A stretch of DNA of 64,000 nt from Paradevosia sp036499825 (GCA_036499825.1 DASYCZ010000062.1:62001-126000), one strand, 5' to 3'. Shown: positions 8,877 to 18,283, numbered from the stretch's first letter. Notes: generated by a model not told the origin, from the letters alone. Program-made: numbers and translations.

Positions 8877-10054
8877 TGATGCTCAATACTCCCTTCTCGC
8901 CCTGGCCCTCTTATTCCGCTGAGGAGATAGCAGCCGTATCGAACGTACTTGCCTCCAATCGCGTCAACTATTGGACTGGCGATATCTGCCGGGAATTCGA
9001 GCGGCGCTTTGCCGCGTGGTGCGAAACCAGACATGCCGTCGCGCTTGCCAATGGGACGCTTGCTCTGGATATCGCCCTGAAGGCGTTGGGTGTTGGTCCG
9101 GGCGATGAAGTGGTAGTGACCCCACGTAGTTTCATTGCGTCGGCCTCTGCCGTCGTCAATGCGGGAGCGGTCCCTGTATTTGCAGACATCGACCGAAACA
9201 GCCAGAACTTGACGGCCGAAACGATAGCTGCGGTACTTACCCCTCGGACTAAGGCAATAGTCCTTGTGCATCTTGCGGGCATGCCCTGCGATATGGATCC
9301 TATCCTGGCGTTGGCGAAGCAGCACGATATCAAAATCATCGAGGATTGTGCCCAGGCTCACGGTGCACTTTACAAGGGACGTCCTGTTGGCTCGCTCGGC
9401 GATATTGGTGCCTGGTCGTTCTGCCAGGACAAGATCATGACCACTGGCGGGGAAGGCGGGATGGTCACCACCAACGACCCGGAATTGTGGGCGGCCATGT
9501 GGTCATACAAGGACCATGGCAAGAGCTGGGAAGCCGTCTACGAACGCCAGCATCCCCCGGGCCCGCGACTGGTGCACGACAGCTTCGGAACCAACTGGCG
9601 AATGCTCGAAATGCAAGCGGCGATCGGCCTCGTTCAGTTGGACCGGATGGAGGAATGGACCACGCGACGTACCGCTATCGCTACTCGCCTCGCTGAAGCA
9701 TGCCGGAACCATGCGGATATTCGGGTGCCGGTGGTGCAAGACGATGTTCGACACGCCTACTATCGCTTCTACGTCTTTGTAAATGCCCAACATTTGGCAC
9801 CAGGCTGGACACGCGATCGCATCATCGAGACGATATCAGCGCGAGGAGTGCCCTGCTATCACGGTTCTGCGCCGGAAATTTACCTGGAGCGGGCGTTTGA
9901 TGGCACTGGTTGGCGTCCGGATCATCGTCTGCCGAATGCCAGGGAACTGGGCGAAACAAGTATGGCATTTCTGGTTCACCCAACTCTGCTCGATGCGGAG
10001 GTCGACAAGGCCTGCAGGGTTATCAACGAAGTCTTTCATGAGGCTCACGCTTAG
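8876..10054 (+). CDS. pglE: DegT/DnrJ/EryC1-type sugar aminotransferase (PglE-like)
   Basis: 392 residues. NGTLALDIALKALGVGPGDE, TPRSFIASASAVV, EDCAQAHGALYKG and WSFCQDKIMTTGGEGGM are the classical motifs; the Lys in QDK is the PLP Schiff-base residue near 185. The enzyme aminates C-4 of a UDP-4-keto-6-deoxy sugar made by the downstream dehydratase, and the upstream acetyltransferase would then acetylate it. ATG 8876 overlaps the TAA of the upstream gene by one base; ATG 8879 is the adjacent alternative. The length fits the family. Confidence 0.87.
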   Translation: MMLNTPFSPWPSYSAEEIAAVSNVLASNRVNYWTGDICREFERRFAAWCETRHAVALANGTLALDIALKALGVGPGDEVVVTPRSFIASASAVVNAGAVPVFADIDRNSQNLTAETIAAVLTPRTKAIVLVHLAGMPCDMDPILALAKQHDIKIIEDCAQAHGALYKGRPVGSLGDIGAWSFCQDKIMTTGGEGGMVTTNDPELWAAMWSYKDHGKSWEAVYERQHPPGPRLVHDSFGTNWRMLEMQAAIGLVQLDRMEEWTTRRTAIATRLAEACRNHADIRVPVVQDDVRHAYYRFYVFVNAQHLAPGWTRDRIIETISARGVPCYHGSAPEIYLERAFDGTGWRPDHRLPNARELGETSMAFLVHPTLLDAEVDKACRVINEVFHEAHA

Positions 10055-10174
10055 AAAAAGCGCTTCAACGTCTTTCGGTTGCTTTCGCGCGTTGAATACG
10101 CCACTGCCGCCGCCACACGCATGGTCCCCGCCCTGATTCTGGGATAGGTACATTCGCGAGTGAAGGATATCCAT
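10055..10174 (+). other. Intergenic gap with a weak inverted repeat
   Basis: This 120-base gap is the first real break in the polysaccharide operon. It contains TTCAACG (10064-10070) and its complement CGTTGAA (10090-10096) around a 19-base loop, without a T run. It could be a weak hairpin or a regulatory site; I see no convincing promoter. Confidence 0.25.
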
Positions 10175-12040
10175 ATGTACCAACAAGCGCGAACGGCGGT
10201 GGGCAATCTGCCTCGGCCCTTGAAGCGTGCGATTCTCATTGTTTTCGATGTCGTCGCGCTCGCAATCGCACTTTGGCTGAGTTACGCATTGCGCTATGGC
10301 GTCTGGACGCCGCCAGCGACACGCGACCAGTTCGCCGTTATCCTTACTGCCCCACTGATCGCCATACCAATTTTCGTTCGCATGGGACTCTATCGGGCGG
10401 TCATTCGCTATCTGCCCGAGCGCGCCCTTTGGACGATCGTTCAGGCCGTGACATTGACCACCGTAGGATGGGTTGTCGTCGCCTTTCTGGTGCAGATGAT
10501 CGGTCGTGGCGTGGTGCCACGTTCGGTGCCCCTCTTTTTCTGGATGTTTGCCATCGTCTTCGTCGCTGGCAGCCGGTTCCTGGCGAAGGCGTTACTTGGG
10601 GCGGGGGCCCGCATCGGTCGGAATGACCGCCCGGTCATCATCTATGGTGCGGGGGAGGCGGGAGCGCAATTGGCTATCGCGTTGAAGCGTCAGCGTAACA
10701 AATTTATTGTCGGCTTTCTGGACGACAACAAAAATCTGCAGGGCCGCGACGTTGCCGGCGTTCGGGTATTTTCTCCTGACTATTTGCCCCGATTAGTTGA
10801 ACAATACGGGATTCGCGAAGTCATCCTGTCGATCCCTTCACTCGGTTCGGCGCGGCGCCAGGAGATCGTGTCCAGGATCAGTGGGCACGGCATACGTATT
10901 CGTACCCTCCCGCACATTGCAGATCTCATCCACGGCAAATACCTCGTGAGCCAGATTCGCGAGATCGACATCGACGAACTGCTCGGCCGATCCACAGTGC
11001 CGGCCGATCCGGAGCTCGTCGGCAAGATGATCGAAGGCCGGACCATCATGGTGACGGGCGCTGGCGGCTCGATCGGCTCTGAACTATGCCGACTGATTTC
11101 GAAATGGTCGCCGCAACGCCTGGTGCTGTTCGAGGCGAATGAATTCGCGCTCTACAAGATCGATCAGGAACTGTCCGTGTTGAAGGATACCGTCATCGTT
11201 CCGGTGCTCGGTTCCATAACGGATCGTGACCGGGTGACTCATGCCATTGTGCAGAATGGCGTGCAGGTCGTCTTTCATGCCGCTGCGCACAAGCATGTAC
11301 CTTTGGTGGAGGCAAACGCTCTTGAAGGTATCCGGAACAATGTTCTCGGCACTTTGACTGTCGCAGAGGTCAGCTTCGAGCAGGGGGTCGAAAACTTCGT
11401 GTTGATCTCCTCGGATAAGGCCGTGCGGCCCACCAATGTGATGGGAGCCACCAAGCGTTGGGCGGAACTGATTGTCCGGCAGAAAGCCGCTGAGGCCTCA
11501 CAGGGCAAGACCGGTCAGCATTTCTGCGCCGTCCGCTTCGGCAATGTTCTCGGGTCCAACGGTTCGGTCGTTCCGCTTTTCAAGGATCAGATTGCCAATG
11601 GTGGTCCCGTCACCCTGACCGATCTTGAGATGACCCGCTACTTCATGTCCATTCATGAGGCTGCCGAACTCATCGTTCAGGCTGGTGCGCTATCGCAGGG
11701 CGGTGACGTCTTCCTGTTGGAAATGGGCAACCCGGTTTTGATAAAAGATCTGGCTGAAAACATGATCCGGCTTGCCGGCTTCACGGTACGTGATGCTGAA
11801 AATCCTCAGGGCGACATCGAAGTTGTCGTGGTGGGGAAGCGTCCTGGTGAAAAGATGTACGAGGAGCTGTTCTATGACGCGGCCAGTGCTTCTGCCACTC
11901 GCCATCCAAAGATCCTCCGTGCTAGTCAGATAGGATCCAAGAAACGCGATATTGCCAAGGGACTTGAACGACTTACCGCCTCTCTCAGGGATCAGAACGA
12001 ACCTGAGGCGCGCAAGGTACTTTTTGAGTTCATCGTTTAG
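10175..12040 (+). CDS. pglF: PglF/WbpM-type UDP-sugar 4,6-dehydratase
   Basis: 621 residues from ATG 10175, with AAGGAT at 10163-10168 (GTG 10160 is in frame but lacks such a site). Four hydrophobic helices lie within about residues 15-130, then a first Rossmann fold (IIYGAGEAGAQLA, about 154) and the catalytic short-chain dehydrogenase-like domain (MVTGAGGSIGSE, about 290). SSDKAVRPTNVMGATKR (about 410-427) has Met where most SDR enzymes have Tyr, the S-M-K triad of the PglF/WbpM group. The enzyme converts UDP-GlcNAc to UDP-4-keto-6-deoxy-GlcNAc at the membrane. It supplies the substrate for the aminotransferase encoded just upstream. Confidence 0.9.
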   Translation: MYQQARTAVGNLPRPLKRAILIVFDVVALAIALWLSYALRYGVWTPPATRDQFAVILTAPLIAIPIFVRMGLYRAVIRYLPERALWTIVQAVTLTTVGWVVVAFLVQMIGRGVVPRSVPLFFWMFAIVFVAGSRFLAKALLGAGARIGRNDRPVIIYGAGEAGAQLAIALKRQRNKFIVGFLDDNKNLQGRDVAGVRVFSPDYLPRLVEQYGIREVILSIPSLGSARRQEIVSRISGHGIRIRTLPHIADLIHGKYLVSQIREIDIDELLGRSTVPADPELVGKMIEGRTIMVTGAGGSIGSELCRLISKWSPQRLVLFEANEFALYKIDQELSVLKDTVIVPVLGSITDRDRVTHAIVQNGVQVVFHAAAHKHVPLVEANALEGIRNNVLGTLTVAEVSFEQGVENFVLISSDKAVRPTNVMGATKRWAELIVRQKAAEASQGKTGQHFCAVRFGNVLGSNGSVVPLFKDQIANGGPVTLTDLEMTRYFMSIHEAAELIVQAGALSQGGDVFLLEMGNPVLIKDLAENMIRLAGFTVRDAENPQGDIEVVVVGKRPGEKMYEELFYDAASASATRHPKILRASQIGSKKRDIAKGLERLTASLRDQNEPEARKVLFEFIV

Positions 12041-12179
12041 GCTCCAGAACGGCTCTGTGAAGGAAACTATCCCTTACCTCACCGCCTGTTGTGTCCTGGC
12101 GTTAGCCTTAATTAGAGCAAATCGACACGTTTGAACTGGCTGTACCTCAGGGAGCGGCTTGTTTGAAGCACAGGCCGTG

Positions 12180-12199
12180 CTGCCGGGCCCAGCCGGCAG
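12180..12199 (+). promoter_or_regulatory. Hairpin just upstream of the second polymerase/ligase gene
   Basis: CTGCCGG and CCGGCAG form a seven-base-pair stem with a six-base loop, ending twenty bases before ATG 12219. There is no T run after it, so a terminator is unlikely. The rest of the 12041-12218 gap shows no clear promoter. A role in translation of the gene downstream is possible but only inferred. Confidence 0.25.
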
Positions 12200-12218
12200 T
12201 GAGAGGAGTGGCTGGAGC

Positions 12219-13502
12219 ATGAATATGACCGCACTGGCGGAAACTTCAGTTACCCGCCCGTTCATTTCAGGTTGGCAAAAGTTGCTGATCGGCCTGATCT
12301 TGCTGCTCGCTTTGGCTGGACCTTATGTGGGGGGCCTCTGGGCTGCCTATCCACTCATCTTTATTACGGTTTTTTTGGCTTTGAAGGCCTTGGTCCAGCG
12401 AGTGAACGTCTGGCGCCTTCCAGATCGTACCAATCTGTTTTTTCTCGGTGGCTTTGGATTGCTGGTGGTGGCTTTCGTGGCTACGGCGCGCCAGCCCAGC
12501 GACGTTATCTACATTGGGAATTTCCTGATGTTCGCCTTTTACGCGCCGGTGGCTTGGAATTTGTCGATTTCAGCTATGCCTCGAAATGGCAGAACGGTTG
12601 CCGTTTTTGCCTTTGTGGGCACGGTTCTCGCCAGCCTGTTGGCCAGCTATCAGGTGTTCGTGGCCGGCGCCGAGCGCGCTGCCGGTCGCGGCTCTGACCC
12701 GATCTGGTCTGCAGAGGCGGCGGTATTGTTGGGGTTCGTCGCCTTGCTCGGTTTTTCCCGCTTTCGCGGTGTGGCGCGTATCCCCTTTCTGGTGGCTCCT
12801 GCGATCGGCATCTTCGTGGCTATCCTATCAGGCTCGCGCGGCCCGTTATTTGCAGTGCCCCTGCTGGTGATCGCCTACGTGATCTTCGATACCATCCACT
12901 GGCTGCGCAATCTCATTTTGGGGCTGGTGGCTGCGGCTATCTTCATCGGCGCGATCTTGCTTGTCGTGCCCGATACCAACAAACGCTTCGAAAGCCTGGT
13001 GAAAAGTCTGCCGGAGGTGGCAGACGGTGGAAGCGTCGTCGATCAATCGATCTCCCAACGGCGGCTCATGTACCAGGCCGGTGGGGATGCGTTCATGGCG
13101 TCGCCCTGGATTGGCCATGGCTGGGCAGGGAAGATGGACGCCATCGTGCCATATCTGCCGCCAAAATTGTCGAAGTTGCCGGAGACCCACCACCACCTCC
13201 ACAACGACGGCCTCGACTTCGCCGTTTCCGGCGGCGTTCTTGGTATCCTCGCTTACCTGCTGGTGCTGTTCGCGCCGATTGCCGGTGCGGTGACGTCGCA
13301 ACGGGATAGTCAGTATCGGTTTAGGCTCACGGCGAGCGTCATGCTGGGGGGGGGGTATGCGATATTCGGGCTGACCTATCTGCTGTTCGGTTACGAGTTC
13401 CACACCACGCTGTATGTGATTTTGTCAGCCATCATAGTGGCTTACTGCCGGGATGAGCCGATGGCGGCAGTGCTTCGCAAGAAGACTGCCGCCACGGCTT
13501 GA
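12219..13502 (+). CDS. O-antigen ligase/polymerase-like membrane protein with a G10 tract
   Basis: 427 residues from ATG 12219 (AGGAG at 12204-12208); ATG 12225, seven bases after GGAG 12214-12217, is equally possible. About ten to twelve hydrophobic segments and the periplasmic motif ETHHHLHNDGLDFAVSGG (about residue 325) place it in the Wzy/WaaL superfamily; the His-rich H-x-H-N loop is typical of ligase/polymerase members that use lipid-linked glycans. Codons for MLGGGYAIF at 13343-13366 contain ten consecutive G (13346-13355), long enough for slipped-strand frameshifting. A slip would scramble about the last 50 residues. The gene ends two bases from the convergent sulfatase. Confidence 0.82.
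   Translation: MNMTALAETSVTRPFISGWQKLLIGLILLLALAGPYVGGLWAAYPLIFITVFLALKALVQRVNVWRLPDRTNLFFLGGFGLLVVAFVATARQPSDVIYIGNFLMFAFYAPVAWNLSISAMPRNGRTVAVFAFVGTVLASLLASYQVFVAGAERAAGRGSDPIWSAEAAVLLGFVALLGFSRFRGVARIPFLVAPAIGIFVAILSGSRGPLFAVPLLVIAYVIFDTIHWLRNLILGLVAAAIFIGAILLVVPDTNKRFESLVKSLPEVADGGSVVDQSISQRRLMYQAGGDAFMASPWIGHGWAGKMDAIVPYLPPKLSKLPETHHHLHNDGLDFAVSGGVLGILAYLLVLFAPIAGAVTSQRDSQYRFRLTASVMLGGGYAIFGLTYLLFGYEFHTTLYVILSAIIVAYCRDEPMAAVLRKKTAATA
13346..13355 (+). repeat. Homopolymeric G10 tract inside a polymerase/ligase gene
   Basis: Ten G in a row interrupt otherwise mixed-composition coding sequence (codons CTG GGG GGG GGG TAT). No other G or C run of this length was noticed in the window. Tracts of this kind are known sites of phase variation in surface-glycan genes of other bacteria. 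Confidence 0.8.
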
Positions 13503-13504
13503 GT

Positions 13505-14977
13505 TCAGCTCCAATACCAGCCGTGCGGGGCGACCTTGGGCAGGTATTTGGCTTGGGGCAGGGAGTCCTCGGTGCGGATCGTCCACTGCAAAAGCTCCTC
13601 CAGCATCTCCATGCGTGCCGCGGCAAAGGCCTGGTCCGCATAAAGGTTTCTGATCTCGCCGGGATCGTCCACTAGGTTATAAAGCTCGCCATTTCCATAA
13701 AGGTCGTAGACGAGTTTCCAGTCGCCCCTACGGACCATCTTCAAATTGCCGCTCTGGGTGACGCTGTTGAGTTCATCGAACGTCGGGCCCTCATAGGGGA
13801 AATGCAGAGGCGGGCGCTCGTCGGAGCCGTAGGGCAGGCTGCCGATGCCAAGTTCGCTGTAGATGCTGGAGAATTCCTTGGCGGGATAGTCGTCACCGGT
13901 AAGCATCGGCCATAGGCTCCGGCCTTGCACCCCGAAGGGTATCTCGGCGCCGATGATTTCGCAGATGGTGGGCATGATGTCGACCAGCGACACGAAGTCA
14001 GTTTCGTTGCGGTGCTGGATGGCGCCCCCGCCGGCCACCAGGAACGGGATATGCACCAGTACTTCGGGCAACCCGACGCCTTTGCGTTGCAGCCCATAAT
14101 CTCCGACATAATCACCGTGATCCGAGACGAAGAAAATGATGGTGTTGTCGAGCTGTCCTGCTGCCTCCAGATGATCGACGAAGCGTTTCAGTTGGTCGTC
14201 GATCATGCGCAGCATGCCGGCATAGACGGCGCGATAGCGGCGCCAGTCTTCATCGTAGCCTGGGCGCTTTTCTTCCTGCAGCGTCCTCAGCCATTGCCAG
14301 TCGCCGCCGCGTGTCAGCGTCTCCTGCGGGCTGCCGGCGCGCTCGGGCATATCGTCAGGCGAAAACATCGAGAAATACGGCTCTGGGGCCTGGTAGGGGT
14401 TGTGGGGTTCGGGCAGCGACAGCCACAGGAAGAAGGGGTTGTTCCGGTTCTGGTCGACGCAGGTGATGGCGTCCGAGACGATGCGATAGCAGAGCTGGTT
14501 CTCGAGCGGAAACGGTGTCGGGATGGTCGACACGTGATGATCGAGCGCGAAGAGCCAATCATCGGATTCTTTCTGCGATGCCGTAGCGCGGTCTGCCGGC
14601 CCGTGCGTATGGCTATAAGGGGCGCCGTAGAAATCGAAAGCCTCAGGGCCGAGATAGCTGTGGTTCTTGCCTGCGAGGTTGACCGTATAGCCCTGTTTGT
14701 GCAGCACCGTTGGCAGATCCTCGCTGAAGGTGACGCTCTTTTCCGGCGACCAGTTCTGCTTGACACGCGTGGCCTTGGGAAAGCGGCCCGTCAGCATGCT
14801 GCTGCGCGCCGGCGTGCAGGTAGGCATTGGCGTGTAGGCTCGCGAAAATCGCGTGCCTTTGCGGCCCAACGCGTCGACAAACGGCATGGTGTCGACGGGA
14901 AAGCCTTCGGATTTGAAGAACTCGAAGCGCTGCTGGTCCGTCATGATCAGGACAATATTGGGCTTGTCTGTCTTCAT
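13505..14977 (-). CDS. Type I sulfatase
   Basis: 490 residues, a normal length for family S1 sulfatases. PNIVLIMTDQQRFEF at the start contributes metal ligands, TCTPARSSMLTGRF (Cys near residue 54) is the C-x-P-x-R site whose Cys is oxidised to formylglycine, and VSDHGDYVGDYG (about 285) supplies further calcium ligands. It hydrolyses a sulfate ester, probably on a carbohydrate given the sugar importer encoded just upstream in the same direction. No secretion signal is visible, so a cytoplasmic substrate is likely. AAGGAGGT lies five bases before the ATG. The stop is two bases from the convergent polymerase/ligase gene. No maturase gene is present in the window. Confidence 0.9.
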   Translation of the reverse strand: MKTDKPNIVLIMTDQQRFEFFKSEGFPVDTMPFVDALGRKGTRFSRAYTPMPTCTPARSSMLTGRFPKATRVKQNWSPEKSVTFSEDLPTVLHKQGYTVNLAGKNHSYLGPEAFDFYGAPYSHTHGPADRATASQKESDDWLFALDHHVSTIPTPFPLENQLCYRIVSDAITCVDQNRNNPFFLWLSLPEPHNPYQAPEPYFSMFSPDDMPERAGSPQETLTRGGDWQWLRTLQEEKRPGYDEDWRRYRAVYAGMLRMIDDQLKRFVDHLEAAGQLDNTIIFFVSDHGDYVGDYGLQRKGVGLPEVLVHIPFLVAGGGAIQHRNETDFVSLVDIMPTICEIIGAEIPFGVQGRSLWPMLTGDDYPAKEFSSIYSELGIGSLPYGSDERPPLHFPYEGPTFDELNSVTQSGNLKMVRRGDWKLVYDLYGNGELYNLVDDPGEIRNLYADQAFAAARMEMLEELLQWTIRTEDSLPQAKYLPKVAPHGWYWS

Positions 14978-15012
14978 GACGGACCTCCTTGCGATGAAAG
15001 TGACCGGCGCGC

Positions 15013-16308
15013 TTAGGCGCCGAGGATACGCTGGGCTTCCGAGAAGAAATTGTCGGTAGCCGCTTCGGGCGTTACTTGCTGAAAGCCGACCTGGGCATTG
15101 AGCCTGCCGAGCAGGGCTTCCAACTCGCCCTGGCCGCTGATCCAGCGCGGTTGCGCCATCGGGGCCTTGGCACGCAGGTCGGTGAGATAGCCGAGCACCT
15201 TCTTGCTGGGCGCATCGGCGGTCTTGGAAAGGATGGCGCCCGCCGCGTCCGAAGCCGGGCCCCCAAGGGTAAGGCCGAGCACTTCGATGGCCTGCGGATC
15301 GTTGAGCAAAAAGTTGATCAGCTTGGCGGCTGGCTGCTTATTCTGTGAAGACTCCGGGATGACCCAGAAATCGAGTGCCCGGATCAAATGGCCATTGTCC
15401 TTGGCGTCGGCCGGGATCGGGCAGGAATGGATATCGAGCTCATCCTGGGTCAACGCCTGGTAGAATACCAATTGCTGGTTCCAGCCAACCTGCATCGCGG
15501 CCTGGTTCTTGACGATGGGCGCGTTCTGGAAGCCTACGGCTTCCGCGGTCAGTGCCGGCGGTGGTGCGCCTTGCTCGGCGCGGAGTGACTGCCAATAGGC
15601 CAGCCAATCGGTCAGGTCCTTGGGCTCGAATCCCAGCGCATTGTCGCCCGAATAGAGCGACTTGCCGCGTTGCGTCACGAACAGCTCGAAAAAGCCGAAG
15701 AAGCCGCCGCCATCATTGGTACCGTAATAGTTGGGGCCGCCGGCCTTGCCGATCTTGATAGCAAGGTCGCGATAGGCATCCCAGGTAAGGTTGTCGAGCG
15801 CATTTGCACCGGCCGCCTCGACTTTGGCCTTGTTGTAGAACAGGCCCACGGCGATCTGGTTGTTGCCGATCGCATGGATCTGGTCACCGTCGCGGCCGAT
15901 GTCGACCACGCCCGGATAGACCTTGGTGATGTCGATTTCCTTGCCCACGAACGGCGCGAGATCGGAGAGCAGGCCACGCTTGATGTAGTCGAAGAGGTAG
16001 GTCATCGAATGCCGGTGCATGTCCGGCGCGGCGCCGCCCTGATATTCCACCGGCAGCCGGTCGTAGAAATCGGCGAACGCCGCATATTCGACGTCGACCG
16101 CGATGTCGGGGTTCTGTTTGGTGAACAGCGCGATGGCCTTCTGCATGCGGTCATGCGTGTCCTGGCCGCCATACCAGCCGGCCTTGATCGAGGCGGCCTG
16201 CGCCAGCGCGAACACCGACGAGCCCAGCCACAACGCCGTGGCGCCGCCGATGCTGAGCTTCAGGATATCGCGGCGGTTGAGGCCGGATGCATCTATAGAA
16301 TTGGGCAT
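15013..16308 (-). CDS. Family 1 sugar-binding protein of an ABC importer (Tat exported)
   Basis: 431 residues. The N-terminus has a twin-arginine motif, LNRRDILKLSIGG, and a hydrophobic stretch ending in FALAQA, so it is probably exported folded by Tat. The body (AIALFTKQNPDIAVDVEY, GAAPDMHRHS) is typical of family 1 extracellular binding proteins for carbohydrates. It should deliver its sugar to the two permeases encoded upstream in the operon. The ligand is unknown; linkage to the sulfatase suggests a sulfated sugar. It is a distant paralog of the binding protein at 20683-21978. AGGAGG precedes the ATG. Confidence 0.87.
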   Translation of the reverse strand: MPNSIDASGLNRRDILKLSIGGATALWLGSSVFALAQAASIKAGWYGGQDTHDRMQKAIALFTKQNPDIAVDVEYAAFADFYDRLPVEYQGGAAPDMHRHSMTYLFDYIKRGLLSDLAPFVGKEIDITKVYPGVVDIGRDGDQIHAIGNNQIAVGLFYNKAKVEAAGANALDNLTWDAYRDLAIKIGKAGGPNYYGTNDGGGFFGFFELFVTQRGKSLYSGDNALGFEPKDLTDWLAYWQSLRAEQGAPPPALTAEAVGFQNAPIVKNQAAMQVGWNQQLVFYQALTQDELDIHSCPIPADAKDNGHLIRALDFWVIPESSQNKQPAAKLINFLLNDPQAIEVLGLTLGGPASDAAGAILSKTADAPSKKVLGYLTDLRAKAPMAQPRWISGQGELEALLGRLNAQVGFQQVTPEAATDNFFSEAQRILGA

Positions 16309-16352
16309 AGTGTCCTCCTTGTTGGTTGTCGTTCAGAGCGGATTTTGGGCGA

Positions 16353-17204
16353 TCATCCCTTGAGGCCCGTGGTCGCTATGCCTTCGGCGATCTGCCGCTG
16401 GAACAGCACGAACAGGATGAAAAGAGGTACCAGCGTCACCACCGACATGGCGAACAACATCCCCCACGCGGACTCGCCGCTGGTGGCATCGATGAACAGA
16501 TTAAGGGCCAGCGGTGCCGTGTAGCGATTGGCCTTGGTCAGATAGATCAGCTGCGAGAAGAAGTCGTTCCATGTCCACAAGAAGGTGAAAATGGCCACGA
16601 TCACCAGTGCCGGCCGGCAGATCGGGAAGATGATGTACCAGAACGTCTGATACTTGTTGCTGCCATCCATTTCCGCCGCCTGGTCGAGGTCGCGCGGAAT
16701 GGCGCGGATGAACTGCACCAGGAGGAAGATGAAGAAGGCATCGACCGCGAAGAACTTCGGCAGCACCAGTGGAATGAAGGTGTTTACGATGCCCAGCTTC
16801 TGGAACACCACATATTGCGGCAGCACCGTCACGTGGAACGGCAACATGATGGTCGCCAGCATGATGGCGAACGCGACCTTCGAGAAGCGGAAATCCAGCC
16901 GCGCAAAGGCATAGGCCGCCAGCGTGCAGGAGAAGAGATTGCCGATAATGGCCAGGCCGCAAATGATCGCCGAGTTGAGCATGAACAGCGCGAACGGCAT
17001 GCCCAGCTTGTTCCAGCCTTCGACATAGTTCGACAGTGTGAACTGATCGGGCCACAGGCCCGGTTCGCTGAAGATCAGCTTTTCGGGCTTGAACGAGCTC
17101 GATAGCAGCCACAGCAGCGGATAGCTCATGACGATGGCGACGACGATCAGCACGATGTTGCGCAGGATGGCGAAGCCGCGGCGATTGGTGGCTGTTGTTT
17201 CCAT
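16353..17204 (-). CDS. Sugar ABC transporter permease (MalG/UgpE type)
   Basis: 283 residues from ATG 17204, which is eight bases after the stop of the partner permease. Six hydrophobic helices are present and the cytoplasmic EAA loop, PRDLDQAAEMDGSNKY, lies near residue 180; it is the docking site for the ATPase. The start METTATNRRGFAILRN with one helix before SSSFKP is typical of MalG-type subunits. The frame stays open far upstream, but that extension overlaps the partner gene and is not coding. No ATPase gene lies in this operon. Confidence 0.88.
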   Translation of the reverse strand: METTATNRRGFAILRNIVLIVVAIVMSYPLLWLLSSSFKPEKLIFSEPGLWPDQFTLSNYVEGWNKLGMPFALFMLNSAIICGLAIIGNLFSCTLAAYAFARLDFRFSKVAFAIMLATIMLPFHVTVLPQYVVFQKLGIVNTFIPLVLPKFFAVDAFFIFLLVQFIRAIPRDLDQAAEMDGSNKYQTFWYIIFPICRPALVIVAIFTFLWTWNDFFSQLIYLTKANRYTAPLALNLFIDATSGESAWGMLFAMSVVTLVPLFILFVLFQRQIAEGIATTGLKG

Positions 17205-17212
17205 GTCCGGGC

Positions 17213-18178
17213 TCAGCTCTCGTAATGGACCCAGAACCGCGACGACCAGAAGGCGAGTGCGGTGAACACGGCGATGATGAGCAGCAGCACCCAGGCCATG
17301 GCCATGGCGTAGCCCATGTGGAAGTTTCGGAAACCCTCGAGATAGAGGTAGAGCGTATAGAACAGCGTCGCATCGATCGGGCCGCCCGAGCCGTCGCTGA
17401 CCACATAGGCGGGAACGAACGCCTGGAAGGCGGTGATGGTCTGCATCACCAGGTTGAACAGGATTAGCGGGCTCAACAGGGGCAGCGTCAGGGTGAAGAA
17501 GCGCTGCACGGGCGTCGCCCCATCGAGCACCGAGGCCTCGACGATCTCCTTTGGGATCTGCCGGACGCCGGCAAGGAAAATCACCATCGGCGCACCGAAC
17601 TGCCAGACATGCAGGATGATCAGCGTCCCCAGCGCAAACCTTGGGTCGCCGATCCAACTGGTGCCCGTAATGCCGATGAGGCCGAGCGCCGCATTGATGA
17701 GGCCCTGGCTGCCGAACAATTGTCGCCACAGCACGCCAATGGCGACGCTGCCGCCGAGCAGCGAGGGCAGGTAGTAGACGCTGCGGTAGAAATTGGTGAC
17801 CCGTGAAGTCGACGACAGCGCGACAGCGATAACCAGCGCTACCGCCACCGACAGCGGCACGGAGATCGCCACATAAGTGGTCGTTACCTCCAGCGACTTG
17901 ATATAGCGCGGATCGCCAAGCAGTCGCTGGTAGTTGGTGGCGCCGATGAAGCGGGGCAATGACAGCAGGTCGTAATTGGTGAAAGACAGCGCAGCCGAAG
18001 CGATCATCGGCAGGGCGGTGAGGAAAATGACCCCGAGCAGCCATGGCGCCAGGAATACCAGCGCCGCTTTGGTATCGCGCCGCGATACCCGCTCGCCCCG
18101 GCTCCAACCGAAGGCCTTGAACACCGTTCCGAGCCGTGTTCGTTCCGCGGTTGCTGTCGTTGCCTGCTCTGCCGCCAA
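17213..18178 (-). CDS. Sugar ABC transporter permease (MalF/UgpA type)
   Basis: 321 residues from TTG 18178, chosen because AGAGGAGG sits five to six bases before it and no ATG is better placed. About 40 polar residues precede the first helix (FLAPWLLGVIFL). Six helices and the EAA loop PKEIVEASVLDGATPVQR (about residue 200) mark a MalF-type subunit. It is the first gene of the - strand operon permease-permease-binding protein-sulfatase. Confidence 0.87.
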   Translation of the reverse strand: MAAEQATTATAERTRLGTVFKAFGWSRGERVSRRDTKAALVFLAPWLLGVIFLTALPMIASAALSFTNYDLLSLPRFIGATNYQRLLGDPRYIKSLEVTTTYVAISVPLSVAVALVIAVALSSTSRVTNFYRSVYYLPSLLGGSVAIGVLWRQLFGSQGLINAALGLIGITGTSWIGDPRFALGTLIILHVWQFGAPMVIFLAGVRQIPKEIVEASVLDGATPVQRFFTLTLPLLSPLILFNLVMQTITAFQAFVPAYVVSDGSGGPIDATLFYTLYLYLEGFRNFHMGYAMAMAWVLLLIIAVFTALAFWSSRFWVHYES

Positions 18179-18283
18179 GCAGTCCTCCTCTTAAGGTCTC
18201 GGGCCTTTGATGCCGCTTCCTGAACGGGCGCCTTTACTTTCGGGGGCCTGCCCGAAAAGCGCCAGCGTCCCTCTGACAAGCCT

